From Streptomyces sp. NBC_01314 (lineage in GTDB: Bacteria > Actinomycetota > Actinomycetes > Streptomycetales > Streptomycetaceae), in contig NZ_CP108394.1 in the NCBI RefSeq assembly GCF_041435215.1, positions 3,224,001-3,288,000 of the forward strand: a DNA stretch of 64,000 bases, in the 5' to 3' direction. A model generated the notes under the pieces. The model made no database searches. It was not told the origin of the DNA and saw nothing but the letters and a program-made list of their open reading frames with translations. Shown here piece by piece: positions 29,139 through 37,603 of this stretch. Made by a program: the position numbers and the translations under genes. Each line of letters starts with the position of its first letter. Position 1 is the stretch's first letter.

Positions 29139-29765
29139 GTGACCTTCGGATTCGCTCCGTCCTCGGCGGCCTCCGTGTCAACGTCTGCCGACCTGTCCGC
29201 CGCTTCCGCCAGCCGTATGCTCGAGCCCGCCGAATGGGCCGCCGCCGGGATTCCGCTGTTGCGCAATCCCCGGGACGTCGTCAGCGGGCTGCACGCGCGG
29301 CATCAGCCCCGGCCCGCGACGGCGGTCATCGCCATCCTGGATCCGGACGAGCGGTTGAGGGCGAGCGCCTCGTTCATCCGACGTCCGGCCCCTGCCGACG
29401 GCTGGATGTTCCGCAACGCGCTCCTCGCCCAACTGCGGCGGGTCATTCCGCACGACCTGCGCCGACGGACTCCCGTGCGAACGGCCGTGCTGCTCTACTG
29501 CCGTGACGGCGACGCGCGTTGGACGGAGGAGGACGGGGCGTGGATGTGGGGGCTGCGGGACGCCTGCACGCTGCACGGGTTGCGCTGCGGCGCGTACATC
29601 ACGCTTACACGTGACGGCTGGCAGGTTCTCGGCGAGGGCCGCGGCGGCCGTCGCCCCCACGCGGGCTCACCGGCCGAGCCCTTCGCCACGGCCGTGGCAC
29701 CGCCGCCCATGCCACGCACCGGCGGCGTCGCGTCGGAGGTACTGCGCCGGGCCGCCGCACGCTGA
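29139..29765 (+). CDS. Conserved Streptomyces protein of unknown function (208 aa)
   Basis: The GTG at 29139 is preceded by AGGGAGG at close spacing; the open frame extends to 29079 but without a ribosome site. The protein shows 'LEPAEWAAAGIPLLRNPRDVV', then 'TAVIAILDPDERLRASASFI', 'VRTAVLLYCRDGDARWTEED' and 'GLRCGAYITLTRDGWQVLGE'. The alternating beta strands suggest a compact alpha/beta fold, but I cannot assign a family or catalytic residues. It follows the RecQ-PRTase gene on the same strand after 257 bp, a placement that might hint at DNA maintenance; this is only contextual. Confidence 0.65.
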   Translation: MTFGFAPSSAASVSTSADLSAASASRMLEPAEWAAAGIPLLRNPRDVVSGLHARHQPRPATAVIAILDPDERLRASASFIRRPAPADGWMFRNALLAQLRRVIPHDLRRRTPVRTAVLLYCRDGDARWTEEDGAWMWGLRDACTLHGLRCGAYITLTRDGWQVLGEGRGGRRPHAGSPAEPFATAVAPPPMPRTGGVASEVLRRAAAR

Positions 29766-30110
29766 AAGCCTCTTCGGCTGCCGACACAGCCACGGCAGAA
29801 CGACCCACCCCCACGCCTGAGTCTGCGCGGGGGCGGCAAGGGCCCCGGCGGCCCGAGCACCGCCCTCGCACCCTCAAGCCCACGCGGCACCCGTATCCGG
29901 CCCGCACCGCACCGCACCGCACCGCACCGCACCGCACCGACAGCCATGGGGCATCCGCCAGCGAAGCACCCGGACACGCCGAAACACCCCGCAGGCACGC
30001 CGAAGCGCCCCGTCGCGGGGTGTGGCCGTCGTGGCGCCCTGATGGTGCTCGGGGCGTGAACGGCTCCCCGGCGAACCCTGACGGGCCGACCGGGGCACGG
30101 TTCGAATCGC
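29766..30110. other. Convergent intergenic region with repeat and hairpin
   Basis: It lies between a rightward gene ending at 29765 and a leftward gene ending at 30111. It contains the (CCGCA)7 array at 29902-29936 and a short hairpin CGCCCCG-TCG-CGGGGTG near 30006-30022 that may terminate transcription. No gene was recognised. Confidence 0.5.
29902..29936. repeat. (CCGCA)7 pentanucleotide repeat
   Basis: Seven perfect CCGCA units lie in tandem in noncoding sequence between convergent genes. They could expand or contract by slippage. Confidence 0.95.
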
Positions 30111-30716
30111 TCAGACTCCGGCGCCCAACACCGAGTTGATCGTCTGCAGCTCGCCGCACACGATCAGCAGAGCCCTGGCCCGGCCGAGGGCCTTGGGCAG
30201 CGCCTGCGCGGCGACGGACTCGTTTCCGCCGTTGACGGCGACCACTACCACGGGACGCGGCGCGGCCCGCTCGGTGGTCGAGGCATCGGCGTAGAAGACG
30301 TCGTCGCCCGCGTCGTGCTGAGCCCAGTAGGCGGCCTCGCCGAAGGAGAGTTCGTGGTCGGCCCACGGATGCGACTCGCCGGTGGTGATCACCAGCACGT
30401 CACCGGGGGCACGGCCCGACTCCAGCAGCAGGTCGACGGCTTCCTCGGCGGCGTCCAGCGCGCCCTCGGCCGAGGCCGGGATCAGCTGGATCTGCGGGGT
30501 GGCGGCAGGAGCGGACGGCCCGGGCTTGACCGCGGCGTGCGCCGCGCGCTGGGCCGGCACCGGCCGGGCAGGACCCGGACGACCGGGACGCGGCGGAGCC
30601 GCGGGACGGGGACCGGGTACGGGACGGGGGGTCGGTGCGACCCGGCCGCTGGCCGGAGTGACACGCGGGCCCTGGGCACTCTCGTGAATCTGAGGCTCCT
30701 CGGGAATGAGAGGCAT
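30111..30716 (-). CDS. Conserved actinobacterial protein of unknown function, proline-rich N-terminus
   Basis: About 201 aa from ATG 30716 (MPLIPEEPQIHESAQGPRVT). Residues 1-75 are Pro/Arg/Ala-rich and likely disordered. The C-terminal 125 residues hold 'EGALDAAEEAVDLLLESGRA', 'PGDVLVITTGESHPWADHEL', 'RPVVVVAVNGGNESVAAQAL' and 'GRARALLIVCGELQTINSVL'. The last part faintly recalls the C-terminal end of UvrD-like helicases (a 'TRARxLLIVCG' pattern), but no helicase core is present, so this is a weak hint. It lies 68 bp downstream of rnhB and is probably cotranscribed. An earlier start at 30752 is possible. Confidence 0.6.
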   Translation of the reverse strand: MPLIPEEPQIHESAQGPRVTPASGRVAPTPRPVPGPRPAAPPRPGRPGPARPVPAQRAAHAAVKPGPSAPAATPQIQLIPASAEGALDAAEEAVDLLLESGRAPGDVLVITTGESHPWADHELSFGEAAYWAQHDAGDDVFYADASTTERAAPRPVVVVAVNGGNESVAAQALPKALGRARALLIVCGELQTINSVLGAGV

Positions 30717-30784
30717 GAGCTGATTTTTATCAAACACTGGTGCGACCCGCATCGGCGGGTGGCACATGAGTGCGAACTGATCCG

Positions 30785-31486
30785 TCAGAAATCGAAGCCG
30801 AGCTGGCCCTCGATCTCCGGAACGTTTCCGTTCGCCCAGTTGCGGGCCTTCTTGAGGTGCCGCCACTGAGGCAGCGCATCAAGATACGCCCACGACAACC
30901 GGTGGTACGGGGTGGGGCCCCGCTCCGCCAGTGCGGCCTTGTGGACAGGCGACGGATACCCGGCGTTGGCCGCGAAACCGAAGTCTGCATGGTCGACACC
31001 CAGTTCGGCCATCATTTTGTCGCGCTGAACCTTGGCGATCACCGAGGCGGCCGCCACGGCGACGCAGGACTGATCGCCCTTGATCACCGTACGGACCCGC
31101 CAGGGTGACCCCAGGTAGTCGTGCTTGCCATCAAGGATGACCGCGTCGGGCCGCACCGGAAGGGCCTCCAGGGCCCGTCCCGCGGCCAGCCGCAACGCGG
31201 CCGTCATGCCCAGGTCGTCGATCTCCTCCGGAGAGGCGTGACCGAGGGCGTGCGACGTCACCCACTTCAGCAGTTCCTCGGAGAGCGACTCGCGTCGCTT
31301 GATCGTCAGGAGCTTGGAGTCGGTGAGGCCCTCGGGCGGTCGGCGCAGTCCGGTGACCGCCGCACAGACGGTGACAGGGCCGGCCCACGCTCCGCGCCCC
31401 ACCTCGTCGACGCCGGCGATGATCTTCGCTCCGGTCGTGGCACGCAGAGAGCGCTCGACAGTGTGAGTAGGTGGTTCGTACGGCAT
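30785..31486 (-). CDS. rnhB: Ribonuclease HII
   Basis: A 233-aa type 2 RNase H. It removes RNA from RNA/DNA hybrids and incises at single ribonucleotides in DNA. The signature [20 protein letters not shown] contains the D-E metal ligands and the GRG hinge. The second cluster is [10 protein letters not shown], followed by [20 protein letters not shown], and a late HRLSW-type segment closes the fold. The length and the ATG at 31486 ([19 protein letters not shown]) fit Streptomyces RnhB. It appears to head a two-gene unit with the unknown protein at 30111-30716. Confidence 0.95.
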   Translation of the reverse strand: MPYEPPTHTVERSLRATTGAKIIAGVDEVGRGAWAGPVTVCAAVTGLRRPPEGLTDSKLLTIKRRESLSEELLKWVTSHALGHASPEEIDDLGMTAALRLAAGRALEALPVRPDAVILDGKHDYLGSPWRVRTVIKGDQSCVAVAAASVIAKVQRDKMMAELGVDHADFGFAANAGYPSPVHKAALAERGPTPYHRLSWAYLDALPQWRHLKKARNWANGNVPEIEGQLGFDF

Positions 31487-31568
31487 GGCGCCCTTAGCCT
31501 ACGCCGCCCGCACCCCCACACGACACCCAGGCTTCCCGGGGCAACCTCAGCCTTCTCGCCGACCCGGT

Positions 31569-32192
31569 TCAGGCCCCTCTCCGGCACAGCAGCGGCACCA
31601 TCAACTGGTCGATCATCTCCTTGATGTCATGCTCGTTCCATTCGCTCCCGCACATCTTCGAGCGGTACATCATCATGGCCGGAATCGCGTCGAAGACGTA
31701 GCTGTTAGCCGCGTCGGACCGCACCTCGCCGCGCCTGATTCCCCGCTCGACAACGTCTCGCAGAAGCCTGACCGTCGGCTCCACGACGCCCCCGATGATC
31801 ACACCATGGAAGCGCTCGGCCTGGACGGTGTCGCATTCGTGAATCACCGAGCGGAGCGCGAACCCGGGCCGCGAGAACATCGCCTCGCGCGTCTGCCGAC
31901 ACAGCTCCAGCAGATCCTCGCGCACGCTCCCGAGGTCCGGCGCCTCCTCGAAGCGCGGCAGTCCGGCCTGGAGCGCGTCGGCCACGAGGTCCTCCTTGGA
32001 GGGCCAACGGCGGTAGACCGCGGCCTTGCCCGTCTGGGCGCCCGCGGCGACCCCCTCCATGGTGAGGCCGCTCCAGCCGACCGTGCTGAGCTGTTCGAGC
32101 GCGGCATCGAGGATCGCGCGCTCGAGCACGGCGCCGCGCCGACGCGGGGAGGCCGTCTGAGCGGGGGCGGCCGTCCAGCGCGAAGTGACCAT
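31569..32192 (-). CDS. TetR-family repressor of the adjacent MFS exporter
   Basis: A 207-aa TetR regulator. The N-terminal helix-turn-helix reads 'ILDAALEQLSTVGWSGLTME' and GVAAGAQTGKAAVYRRWPSK. The C-terminal half has a TetR_C-like ligand domain (RPGFALRSVIHECDTVQAER, VEPTVRLLRDVVERGIRRGE). The ATG at 32192 has GGAGAA at 6-bp spacing; the 21-codon upstream extension is not used. The gene is divergent from an MFS exporter, and two near-identical 20-bp palindromes lie in the shared region, so it almost certainly represses the exporter and perhaps itself, releasing on binding a drug-like ligand. Confidence 0.9.
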   Translation of the reverse strand: MVTSRWTAAPAQTASPRRRGAVLERAILDAALEQLSTVGWSGLTMEGVAAGAQTGKAAVYRRWPSKEDLVADALQAGLPRFEEAPDLGSVREDLLELCRQTREAMFSRPGFALRSVIHECDTVQAERFHGVIIGGVVEPTVRLLRDVVERGIRRGEVRSDAANSYVFDAIPAMMMYRSKMCGSEWNEHDIKEMIDQLMVPLLCRRGA

Positions 32193-32272
32193 CTGTGTTT
32201 CTCCGTTGAGCCGAGGGGTGGGGATGCGAGAAGCGGAATCGGACGGGCGACGCACACCACGGCGGCGACTTC

Positions 32273-32292
32273 AATGAACGCTTGCGTTCACT
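32273..32292. promoter_or_regulatory. TetR operator O1 (20-bp palindrome)
   Basis: AATGAACGCTTGCGTTCACT has arms TGAACGC/GCGTTCA around a central TT. It lies 81 bp before the repressor start and matches O2 at 32321-32340 except for its centre and one outer base. Confidence 0.88.
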
Positions 32293-32320
32293 AAGGGGGA
32301 CTCACTACCGTGGGCGCGTC

Positions 32321-32340
32321 AGTGAACGCAAGCGTTCACT
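32321..32340. promoter_or_regulatory. TetR operator O2 (20-bp perfect palindrome)
   Basis: AGTGAACGCAAGCGTTCACT is a perfect inverted repeat (9-bp arms, AA centre) ending 23 bp before the exporter GTG. O1 and O2 are 48 bp apart start to start and both are followed by AAGG. Confidence 0.9.
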
Positions 32341-32363
32341 AAGGCAGTTGTGGGGGACCCATA

Positions 32364-33914
32364 GTGACAACCTCTCCGTTGATTCAGAATCAGAAGCCGG
32401 GAGCCGCCCGCCGGGAGGGGCGCCCCGGCATCGCGCTCACCGTCATCGCGGCCTGCCAACTCATGGTCGTACTCGACGCGACGATTGTGAACATCGCGCT
32501 CCCGCACATTCAAGACGCGCTCAAATTCAGCACCACCGACCTGACATGGGTGGTCAGCGCCTACACGCTGACTTTCGGCGGTCTGCTGCTCCTGGGCGGC
32601 CGGGCCGGCGACATCCTCGGCCGCCGCCGTGTGTTCATGACCGGGATTCTCGTCTTCACACTCGCCTCACTGCTCGGCGGATTCGCCCAGGAGCCCTGGC
32701 AGCTGCTGGCGGCACGCGCCCTCCAGGGCGTCGGTGGGGCGATCGCGTCGCCGACCTCGCTGGCGCTCATCACCACGACGTTCCCCGAAGGTCCCGAGCG
32801 GAACCGGGCGTTCGGTGTCTTCGCCGCGGTCTCCGCGGGTGGCGGCGCCATCGGACTGCTCGCGGGCGGCATGCTCACCGAGTGGCTCGACTGGCGGTGG
32901 GTACTGTTCGTCAACGTGCCCATCGGTGTGCTGATAGCCGTCCTCACCCCGATGTACATCAGCGAGTCCGAGCGGCACCCGGGACGGTTCGACATCGCGG
33001 GCGCGCTCACCTCGACAGCCGGTATGGCCTCACTGGTCTACGGGTTCATCCGCGCGGCGGAGGACGGCTGGCGCGACAGCCTGGCCATCGGTTCCTTCAC
33101 TGCAGCCGTGGTCCTGCTGCTGGTGTTCGGCTTCATCGAGAGGCGGGCCAAGGAGCCCATCACCCCGCTGAGGATGTTCACCGACCGCAATCGTTCGGGC
33201 ACGTACGTGATCATGCTGAGCCTGGCCGCGGCGATGTTCGGGATGTTCTTCTTCATCGTGCTGTTCGTACAGAACGTGCTGCAGTACACGCCGATCGAGG
33301 CCGGCCTGGCCTTCCTTCCGGTGACCGTCGCGATCGTCACGGGTGCCGGGCTGTCCCAGCGGTTCCTGCCGGTGCTCGGGCCCAAGCCGTTCATGGTGGT
33401 CGGCTCGACGATGGTCGTTCTCGGCCTGGGCTGGCAGACCTTCATCAGCCCCGACAGCTCGTACGCCGGCGGGGTGCTCGGCCCGATGGTGATGTTCGGT
33501 TTCGGCATGGGCCTGAACTTCGTGACCCTCACCCTGACCGCGGTCTCCGGGGTCGCCCCGCACGAGGCGGGTGCGGCCTCCGGTCTGCTCAACGTCACTC
33601 AGCAGGTGGGCGGCTCGCTCGGCCTGTCCATCCTCACCACGGTCTTCGGTACGGCCAGCCGTACCGAGGCGGACAAGCAGGTGCAGCTCTTCATGACGCA
33701 GGCCACGGACGAGCAGAAGGCCGAGTTCGCCAGGACCCACCAGCTGCCGGCCCCCTGGGGCCACGAAGTGCTCGCCCAGGGCATCTCGACGGCGTTCGTC
33801 CCGGCCGTCGCGATGGCCGTACTGGCCCTGATCACCGCCATCTTCGTGATCAGGGTCCGCAAGAGCGACCTGGAGGCCCTCTCCGGCACGGCCGGCCCCG
33901 CCGCCGGAGGCTGA
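32364..33914 (+). CDS. MFS drug exporter, DHA2 (EmrB/QacA) family, 14 TM
   Basis: A 516-aa proton antiporter. The DHA2 hallmarks are motif D1 'LMVVLDATIVNIALPHIQDA' in helix 1, motif A 'GGRAGDILGRRRVFMTGI', and motif C-like glycine-rich 'AAVSAGGGAIGLLAGGMLT' in helix 5. Hydrophobic segments number about fourteen. The GTG start at 32364 follows GGGGA. Twin TetR operators in the upstream region and the divergent repressor gene point to drug-inducible efflux; the substrate cannot be told from sequence. A strong hairpin terminates it before the convergent membrane-protein gene. Confidence 0.93.
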   Translation: MTTSPLIQNQKPGAARREGRPGIALTVIAACQLMVVLDATIVNIALPHIQDALKFSTTDLTWVVSAYTLTFGGLLLLGGRAGDILGRRRVFMTGILVFTLASLLGGFAQEPWQLLAARALQGVGGAIASPTSLALITTTFPEGPERNRAFGVFAAVSAGGGAIGLLAGGMLTEWLDWRWVLFVNVPIGVLIAVLTPMYISESERHPGRFDIAGALTSTAGMASLVYGFIRAAEDGWRDSLAIGSFTAAVVLLLVFGFIERRAKEPITPLRMFTDRNRSGTYVIMLSLAAAMFGMFFFIVLFVQNVLQYTPIEAGLAFLPVTVAIVTGAGLSQRFLPVLGPKPFMVVGSTMVVLGLGWQTFISPDSSYAGGVLGPMVMFGFGMGLNFVTLTLTAVSGVAPHEAGAASGLLNVTQQVGGSLGLSILTTVFGTASRTEADKQVQLFMTQATDEQKAEFARTHQLPAPWGHEVLAQGISTAFVPAVAMAVLALITAIFVIRVRKSDLEALSGTAGPAAGG

Positions 33915-33940
33915 CAGGACCGCCGTGGAAACGACCGCGG

Positions 33941-33990
33941 ACGGCCGGACCACGCCCAGGGAAGCGATGACGAGGGCATGGTCCGGCCGT
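33941..33990. terminator. Bidirectional terminator hairpin
   Basis: The 12-bp stem is ACGGCCGGACCA (33941-33952) with TGGTCCGGCCGT (33979-33990), extended by an inner GCCC/GGGC after one mismatch. It lies between the convergent MFS and DUF4173-type genes. Confidence 0.78.
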
Positions 33991-34018
33991 GTGTCGTATG
34001 CGGCGGCGCGATGACTGC

Positions 34019-35668
34019 TCAGCGGTAGAACTCCGGCCCCAGCTCACCGCACGCCGGACCGCTCGCCCCCGCCACCGGCGGACGCCCGTCCAGGATGCGC
34101 CTGGCCTCGGCCTCGCCCCAGCTCGTGGCGTACCAGGGGATGTGTCGCCGCTCGTCCAGTTCCTCCGTGATGTCCCACAGCGCGCACGAGCGCATGGGCT
34201 CCTCGAGTCGGTCCAGGGCAGGCACCGCATCGGCGGACAGCCCCTTGGCATAAGGGAGGTCGAAGCGTCCCGTGGTCTCGTACCGCTCGACATTGCGCTC
34301 GGCGATCAGCGCGTCCGGCGACGCGAGCCCGAACGCCAGTACCACGGCGACCGCACTGGCCGCGACGGCGCGCGGCAGCCAGCGGGCGCCCCACACCCCG
34401 GCGGCCATGATGAGCACGATGACCAGGCCGAGCCACAGCTCCATGGTCAGCACCGAGATCCTCAGCCGCGTCAGCCCATAGGCCTCCACGTACATGTCCA
34501 TACGGCGCACAGCGGATGCCACGACAACGAGCGCCAGCGCACACAGGGTTCCCAGCACACCGCGCACGAGCGTCCGGTCACTCGACCGAGTGCGCGGGGC
34601 CCAACGGAGGGCGACCACGATGACCAGCAGGGTGAGCAGCGTGGCCATGAGCAGCTGCCAGAACCCCTGGCGGGCATACTCGGCGTACGTCTGGCCGGTC
34701 TCCTTCAGGACGGCGTCGTAGCCGCCGAAGAGCACGGCGAGCTGGACGGCGTTGAAGACAGCGAAGAGCGCGACGAGCCCGACCAGGGGCAGCGCCCACT
34801 CGACGCGGCCGCGGGCGCGCCCCGCGGGCACCTGCACGCGGTCCCAGCGGGCGGGCGCGGCCGCCGTACGGGCCGCCGCGAGGGTCCCGAACAGGCCCAG
34901 CGCGAGAAGCAGGATCCGCCAGGGGCCGTCGGACACGGAGACGTCGGGCACCAGAGCGCCGAGCAGATCCGCGAAGGCCGCGTCGGCCCCGGCGAACAGT
35001 GCGCCGAAGACGAAGAGCAGGACCGCGGCCACGACCAGCGCCCGCAGCAGGGGCACCAGACGGTCCCGGTCACCGCCCACCCGCTCGCGCAGCCCCTGCC
35101 ATCCCCAGGCCGGGCCTGTGACCAGTGAGGTGAACACACCGATCGGGCCGAGCAGGACGGCGGGCCAGGTGCGGCCGCCGTGCAGGGCGAGCGAGCCTGC
35201 CCCGAGGGCGGTGACGACGGCGAGGAACGAAGGCCATTCGGCGGCGCGCAGCGCGGGCACGGTCAGCAGGGCGACCCCGCCGACGCCCCAGGCGAGCGCC
35301 CACGGTCGCGGGCGGCGGCCCGCTCGCCGTCCGGCGAAGTACACGGCCAGCGTGGCGGGCACGGCGACGACTAGCAGGTTGACCGCCAGTCCCTCGCCGA
35401 GCAGCACCAAGCTGAGGACGCCGGTGGCCAGGGCGGCCCACAGGGTCGCGGTGCGGATCGGCGCGGGTTCGTCAGGGCCGAAGTCGATCCGTCCGGGCAC
35501 CGCGGGCGGCGGTCCGCCCGGTATCGGTTCGGGCCCGCCCGCCTTGCGCTCCGGTGCGGCGTCCTTGGGCACTTTCGGCCCTGAGCGGCCCTCTTCGGTC
35601 GCGGCGCGTGCCCTGGGTGCCGGACCTTCGGGCTCCGGCGTGGCTGGTGCCGACGGTGTCTCGGACAT
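34019..35668 (-). CDS. DUF4153/DUF4173-type polytopic membrane protein
   Basis: A 549-aa protein. A Pro/Glu-rich soluble N-terminus of about 70 residues precedes roughly 11-12 membrane helices. The segment 'GGYDAVLKETGQTYAEYARQGFW' followed by QLLMATLLTLLVIVVAL is the recognisable core of the DUF4153/DUF4173 family, and 'RRMDMYVEAYGLTRLRISVL' lies in the loop that follows. The C-terminal 130 residues are soluble and end SGPACGELGPEFYR. The family has no established biochemical role. The gene stands alone between a terminator and a 236-bp upstream gap. The ATG start (MSETPSAPATPEPEG) is the only reasonable one. Confidence 0.8.
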   Translation of the reverse strand: MSETPSAPATPEPEGPAPRARAATEEGRSGPKVPKDAAPERKAGGPEPIPGGPPPAVPGRIDFGPDEPAPIRTATLWAALATGVLSLVLLGEGLAVNLLVVAVPATLAVYFAGRRAGRRPRPWALAWGVGGVALLTVPALRAAEWPSFLAVVTALGAGSLALHGGRTWPAVLLGPIGVFTSLVTGPAWGWQGLRERVGGDRDRLVPLLRALVVAAVLLFVFGALFAGADAAFADLLGALVPDVSVSDGPWRILLLALGLFGTLAAARTAAAPARWDRVQVPAGRARGRVEWALPLVGLVALFAVFNAVQLAVLFGGYDAVLKETGQTYAEYARQGFWQLLMATLLTLLVIVVALRWAPRTRSSDRTLVRGVLGTLCALALVVVASAVRRMDMYVEAYGLTRLRISVLTMELWLGLVIVLIMAAGVWGARWLPRAVAASAVAVVLAFGLASPDALIAERNVERYETTGRFDLPYAKGLSADAVPALDRLEEPMRSCALWDITEELDERRHIPWYATSWGEAEARRILDGRPPVAGASGPACGELGPEFYR

Positions 35669-35904
35669 GGGACCCCCTCCCCCGACCGGCCCTCAAAGCC
35701 CTGCGTGCGCAGCGCCCAGCTGCGGCGGGAGGCTCGTGGCCGGTACCTCGTCGCCGCGTCTCGTCATGATCAACAGGCGGCGTCGCGGAAAGGGTATGCC
35801 GCAGGAGAGCACCCGTGGCCGACCGAGGAGGGCACTGTGGCACTCCTGTGACAGTCGAGGCGATTGGGGCCGATGTGCCTGGGAAAGGCATCCCGTCCGG
35901 TCGG

Positions 35905-36807
35905 CTATCCCACCTGCAGCCAGCCCGGGAACGCCTCGGTCTGCGCCACCCATGCCTCGGGAGGCGTCCCGGCCTTCGCTGAGGCGACCACTCCGCCGAC
36001 GATGGCACAGGTCGTGTCGACGTCACCGCCCACCTGGGCCGTCGTCCAGAATCCCTGCTCGTAGTCACCGAGGGCGCGCGCCGCCGACCAGAGCGCGAAC
36101 GGCACCGTGTCGTGCGCCGTCGTGCGCCGCCCGCAGCCCAGTACGGCGGCCACGGTGTCCGCGTCGGCGTAGTCGAGCATGTCCCGGGCGCGCCGCAGTC
36201 CCGCAGCTACGGCGCTCTTCGGGACGAGCGCGATGACACCGTCGAGCAGTGCTCCCGCGCTCGGCGGTCCGGCCGGGTCGGCCGCGAGCGCGGCGGCAGC
36301 GGCGACGGCCATGGCGCCGACGACGGCCTCGCGGTGCTGGTGCGTGGGGTAGGCCGAGATCTCCGCCTGGTGGGTGGCCTGCTCGGGGTCGTCCGCGTAC
36401 CAGGCACCCAGGGGCGCGATCCGCATGGCGGCCCCGTTGCCCCAGGATCCCTGGCCGTTGAAGAGCGCGGAGGCCAGCTCACGCCAGTCGCCGCCCTCCC
36501 GGACGAGGCGCAGCAGACGGTTGACCGCGGGTCCGTAGCCCCGGTCGAAGTCGTGGTGCACGGCGAAGGAGCGGGCCAGCTCGTCCTGGTCGATCCGGTG
36601 GTGAGCCGCCAGGACGGCCACGACGGAACAGGCCATCTCGGTGTCGTCGGTCCACTGCCAGAGGCCGGGCGGGGTCTCACGGCGCTTGAGCAGGGGGTAG
36701 TTCACGGGCACGAAGTACTGCGAGCCCAGCGCGTCCCCCACCGCGAGTCCGCGCAGACTGGACAGGGCACGCTCCAGGCGGCCGTCAAAAGAGTAGTCAG
36801 CGGTCAT
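35905..36807 (-). CDS. ADP-ribosylglycohydrolase (ARH/DraG) family protein
   Basis: A 300-aa protein with the ARH fold. The metal-binding motifs are GLAVGDALGSQYFVPVN at the N-terminus, 'GLWQWTDDTEMACSVVAVLA' (the TDDTxM ligand set), and QVGGDVDTTCAIVGGVVASA near the C-terminus (the (G)GDxDT set). These coordinate two Mg2+ ions that activate hydrolysis of the ADP-ribose bond. The substrate may be ADP-ribosylated protein, nucleic acid or a related ADP-ribose compound. It lies 12 bp downstream of the histidine-phosphatase gene and is surely cotranscribed with it. The ATG start is MTADYSFDGRLERALSSLRG. No partner ADP-ribosyltransferase is seen nearby. Confidence 0.9.
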   Translation of the reverse strand: MTADYSFDGRLERALSSLRGLAVGDALGSQYFVPVNYPLLKRRETPPGLWQWTDDTEMACSVVAVLAAHHRIDQDELARSFAVHHDFDRGYGPAVNRLLRLVREGGDWRELASALFNGQGSWGNGAAMRIAPLGAWYADDPEQATHQAEISAYPTHQHREAVVGAMAVAAAAALAADPAGPPSAGALLDGVIALVPKSAVAAGLRRARDMLDYADADTVAAVLGCGRRTTAHDTVPFALWSAARALGDYEQGFWTTAQVGGDVDTTCAIVGGVVASAKAGTPPEAWVAQTEAFPGWLQVG

Positions 36808-36819
36808 GGCCCTGCCACT

Positions 36820-37479
36820 CTATCCGGTGGCCCCGTACGACTCCGGATCCCGCCAGCGGTCGAAGGGCCGGTCGAGCGCGTACTTGCCGTCCTCCCCCAG
36901 AACGAGCAGCCGCATCTCCGCGTTCCCGGGATTGGACAGCGACTCGAACTCCGCCACCGTCCAGTGGAACCAGCGCATGCAGAACAGCCGCATGGCGAGC
37001 CCATGGGTGACCAGCAGCACGTTCGGCGGATGGTCGGGGTCCTCGAAGCTGCGGAACAGGCTCTCCAGGAAGCCGCCGACCCGGTCGTACACATCGGCGC
37101 CGGACTCCCCTTGCGCGAAGCGGTAGAAGAAGTGCCCGTACGCGTCCCGGTACGCCTTCTGGAGTCGTACGTCACCGGGGTCCTGCCAGTTGCCCCAGTC
37201 CTGCTCGCGCAGGCGGGGCTCCTCGCGCACGCGCACCTGTTCGGGGTCCAGATGAAACGCCTGGAACGTCTCGTGCGTACGGCGGTACGGGGAGACGTAG
37301 ACGCTGACGCGCTCGCGGCCGAGGACGTCGCGGATGCGTTTGCCGCTCTCCTCCGCCTGCCGCCAACCGAGATCGGTGAGCGCGAGGGCGTGGTCGGGCT
37401 CGCGCTCGTACACGGTGTCATCAACATTGCCCGTTGACTCGCCGTGCCGGACAAGGATGATGCGCCGCGGTCGTGCCAT
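36820..37479 (-). CDS. Histidine phosphatase (phosphoglycerate-mutase-like) superfamily protein
   Basis: A 219-aa protein. The catalytic RHG motif is IILVRHGESTGN at the start. The second-site histidine is in LLVTHGLAMRLFCMRWFHW, and the acid/base region is SPYRRTHETFQAF with LREQDWGNWQDP. The 'WGNWQ' pattern groups it with broad-specificity branch-1 phosphatases rather than true glycolytic dPGM. Twelve bases separate it from the ADP-ribosylglycohydrolase gene, so a two-step action on a phosphorylated ADP-ribose product is conceivable but unproven. The ATG at 37479 lacks a strong ribosome site. A double palindrome lies about 95 bp upstream. Confidence 0.9.
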   Translation of the reverse strand: MARPRRIILVRHGESTGNVDDTVYEREPDHALALTDLGWRQAEESGKRIRDVLGRERVSVYVSPYRRTHETFQAFHLDPEQVRVREEPRLREQDWGNWQDPGDVRLQKAYRDAYGHFFYRFAQGESGADVYDRVGGFLESLFRSFEDPDHPPNVLLVTHGLAMRLFCMRWFHWTVAEFESLSNPGNAEMRLLVLGEDGKYALDRPFDRWRDPESYGATG

Positions 37480-37571
37480 GCCAAGACCCTAAAGGGGACG
37501 ACGCCGGATCGAGCACTCGTCCGGGTGCCATACGGCGTAGGTCACACAACTCCCGCACATCGATCATGAAG

Positions 37572-37596
37572 GTTGGAAATTCCAACTCGCGCGAGT
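37572..37596. promoter_or_regulatory. Back-to-back palindromes, possible operator
   Basis: GTTGGAA-A-TTCCAAC (37572-37586) overlaps by two bases ACTCGCGCGAGT (37585-37596). They lie upstream of the phosphatase/ADP-ribosylglycohydrolase pair and just after the YdbC-like gene's 3' end. This may be an operator or a weak terminator. Confidence 0.4.
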
Positions 37597-37603
37597 TCGG
37601 ATC

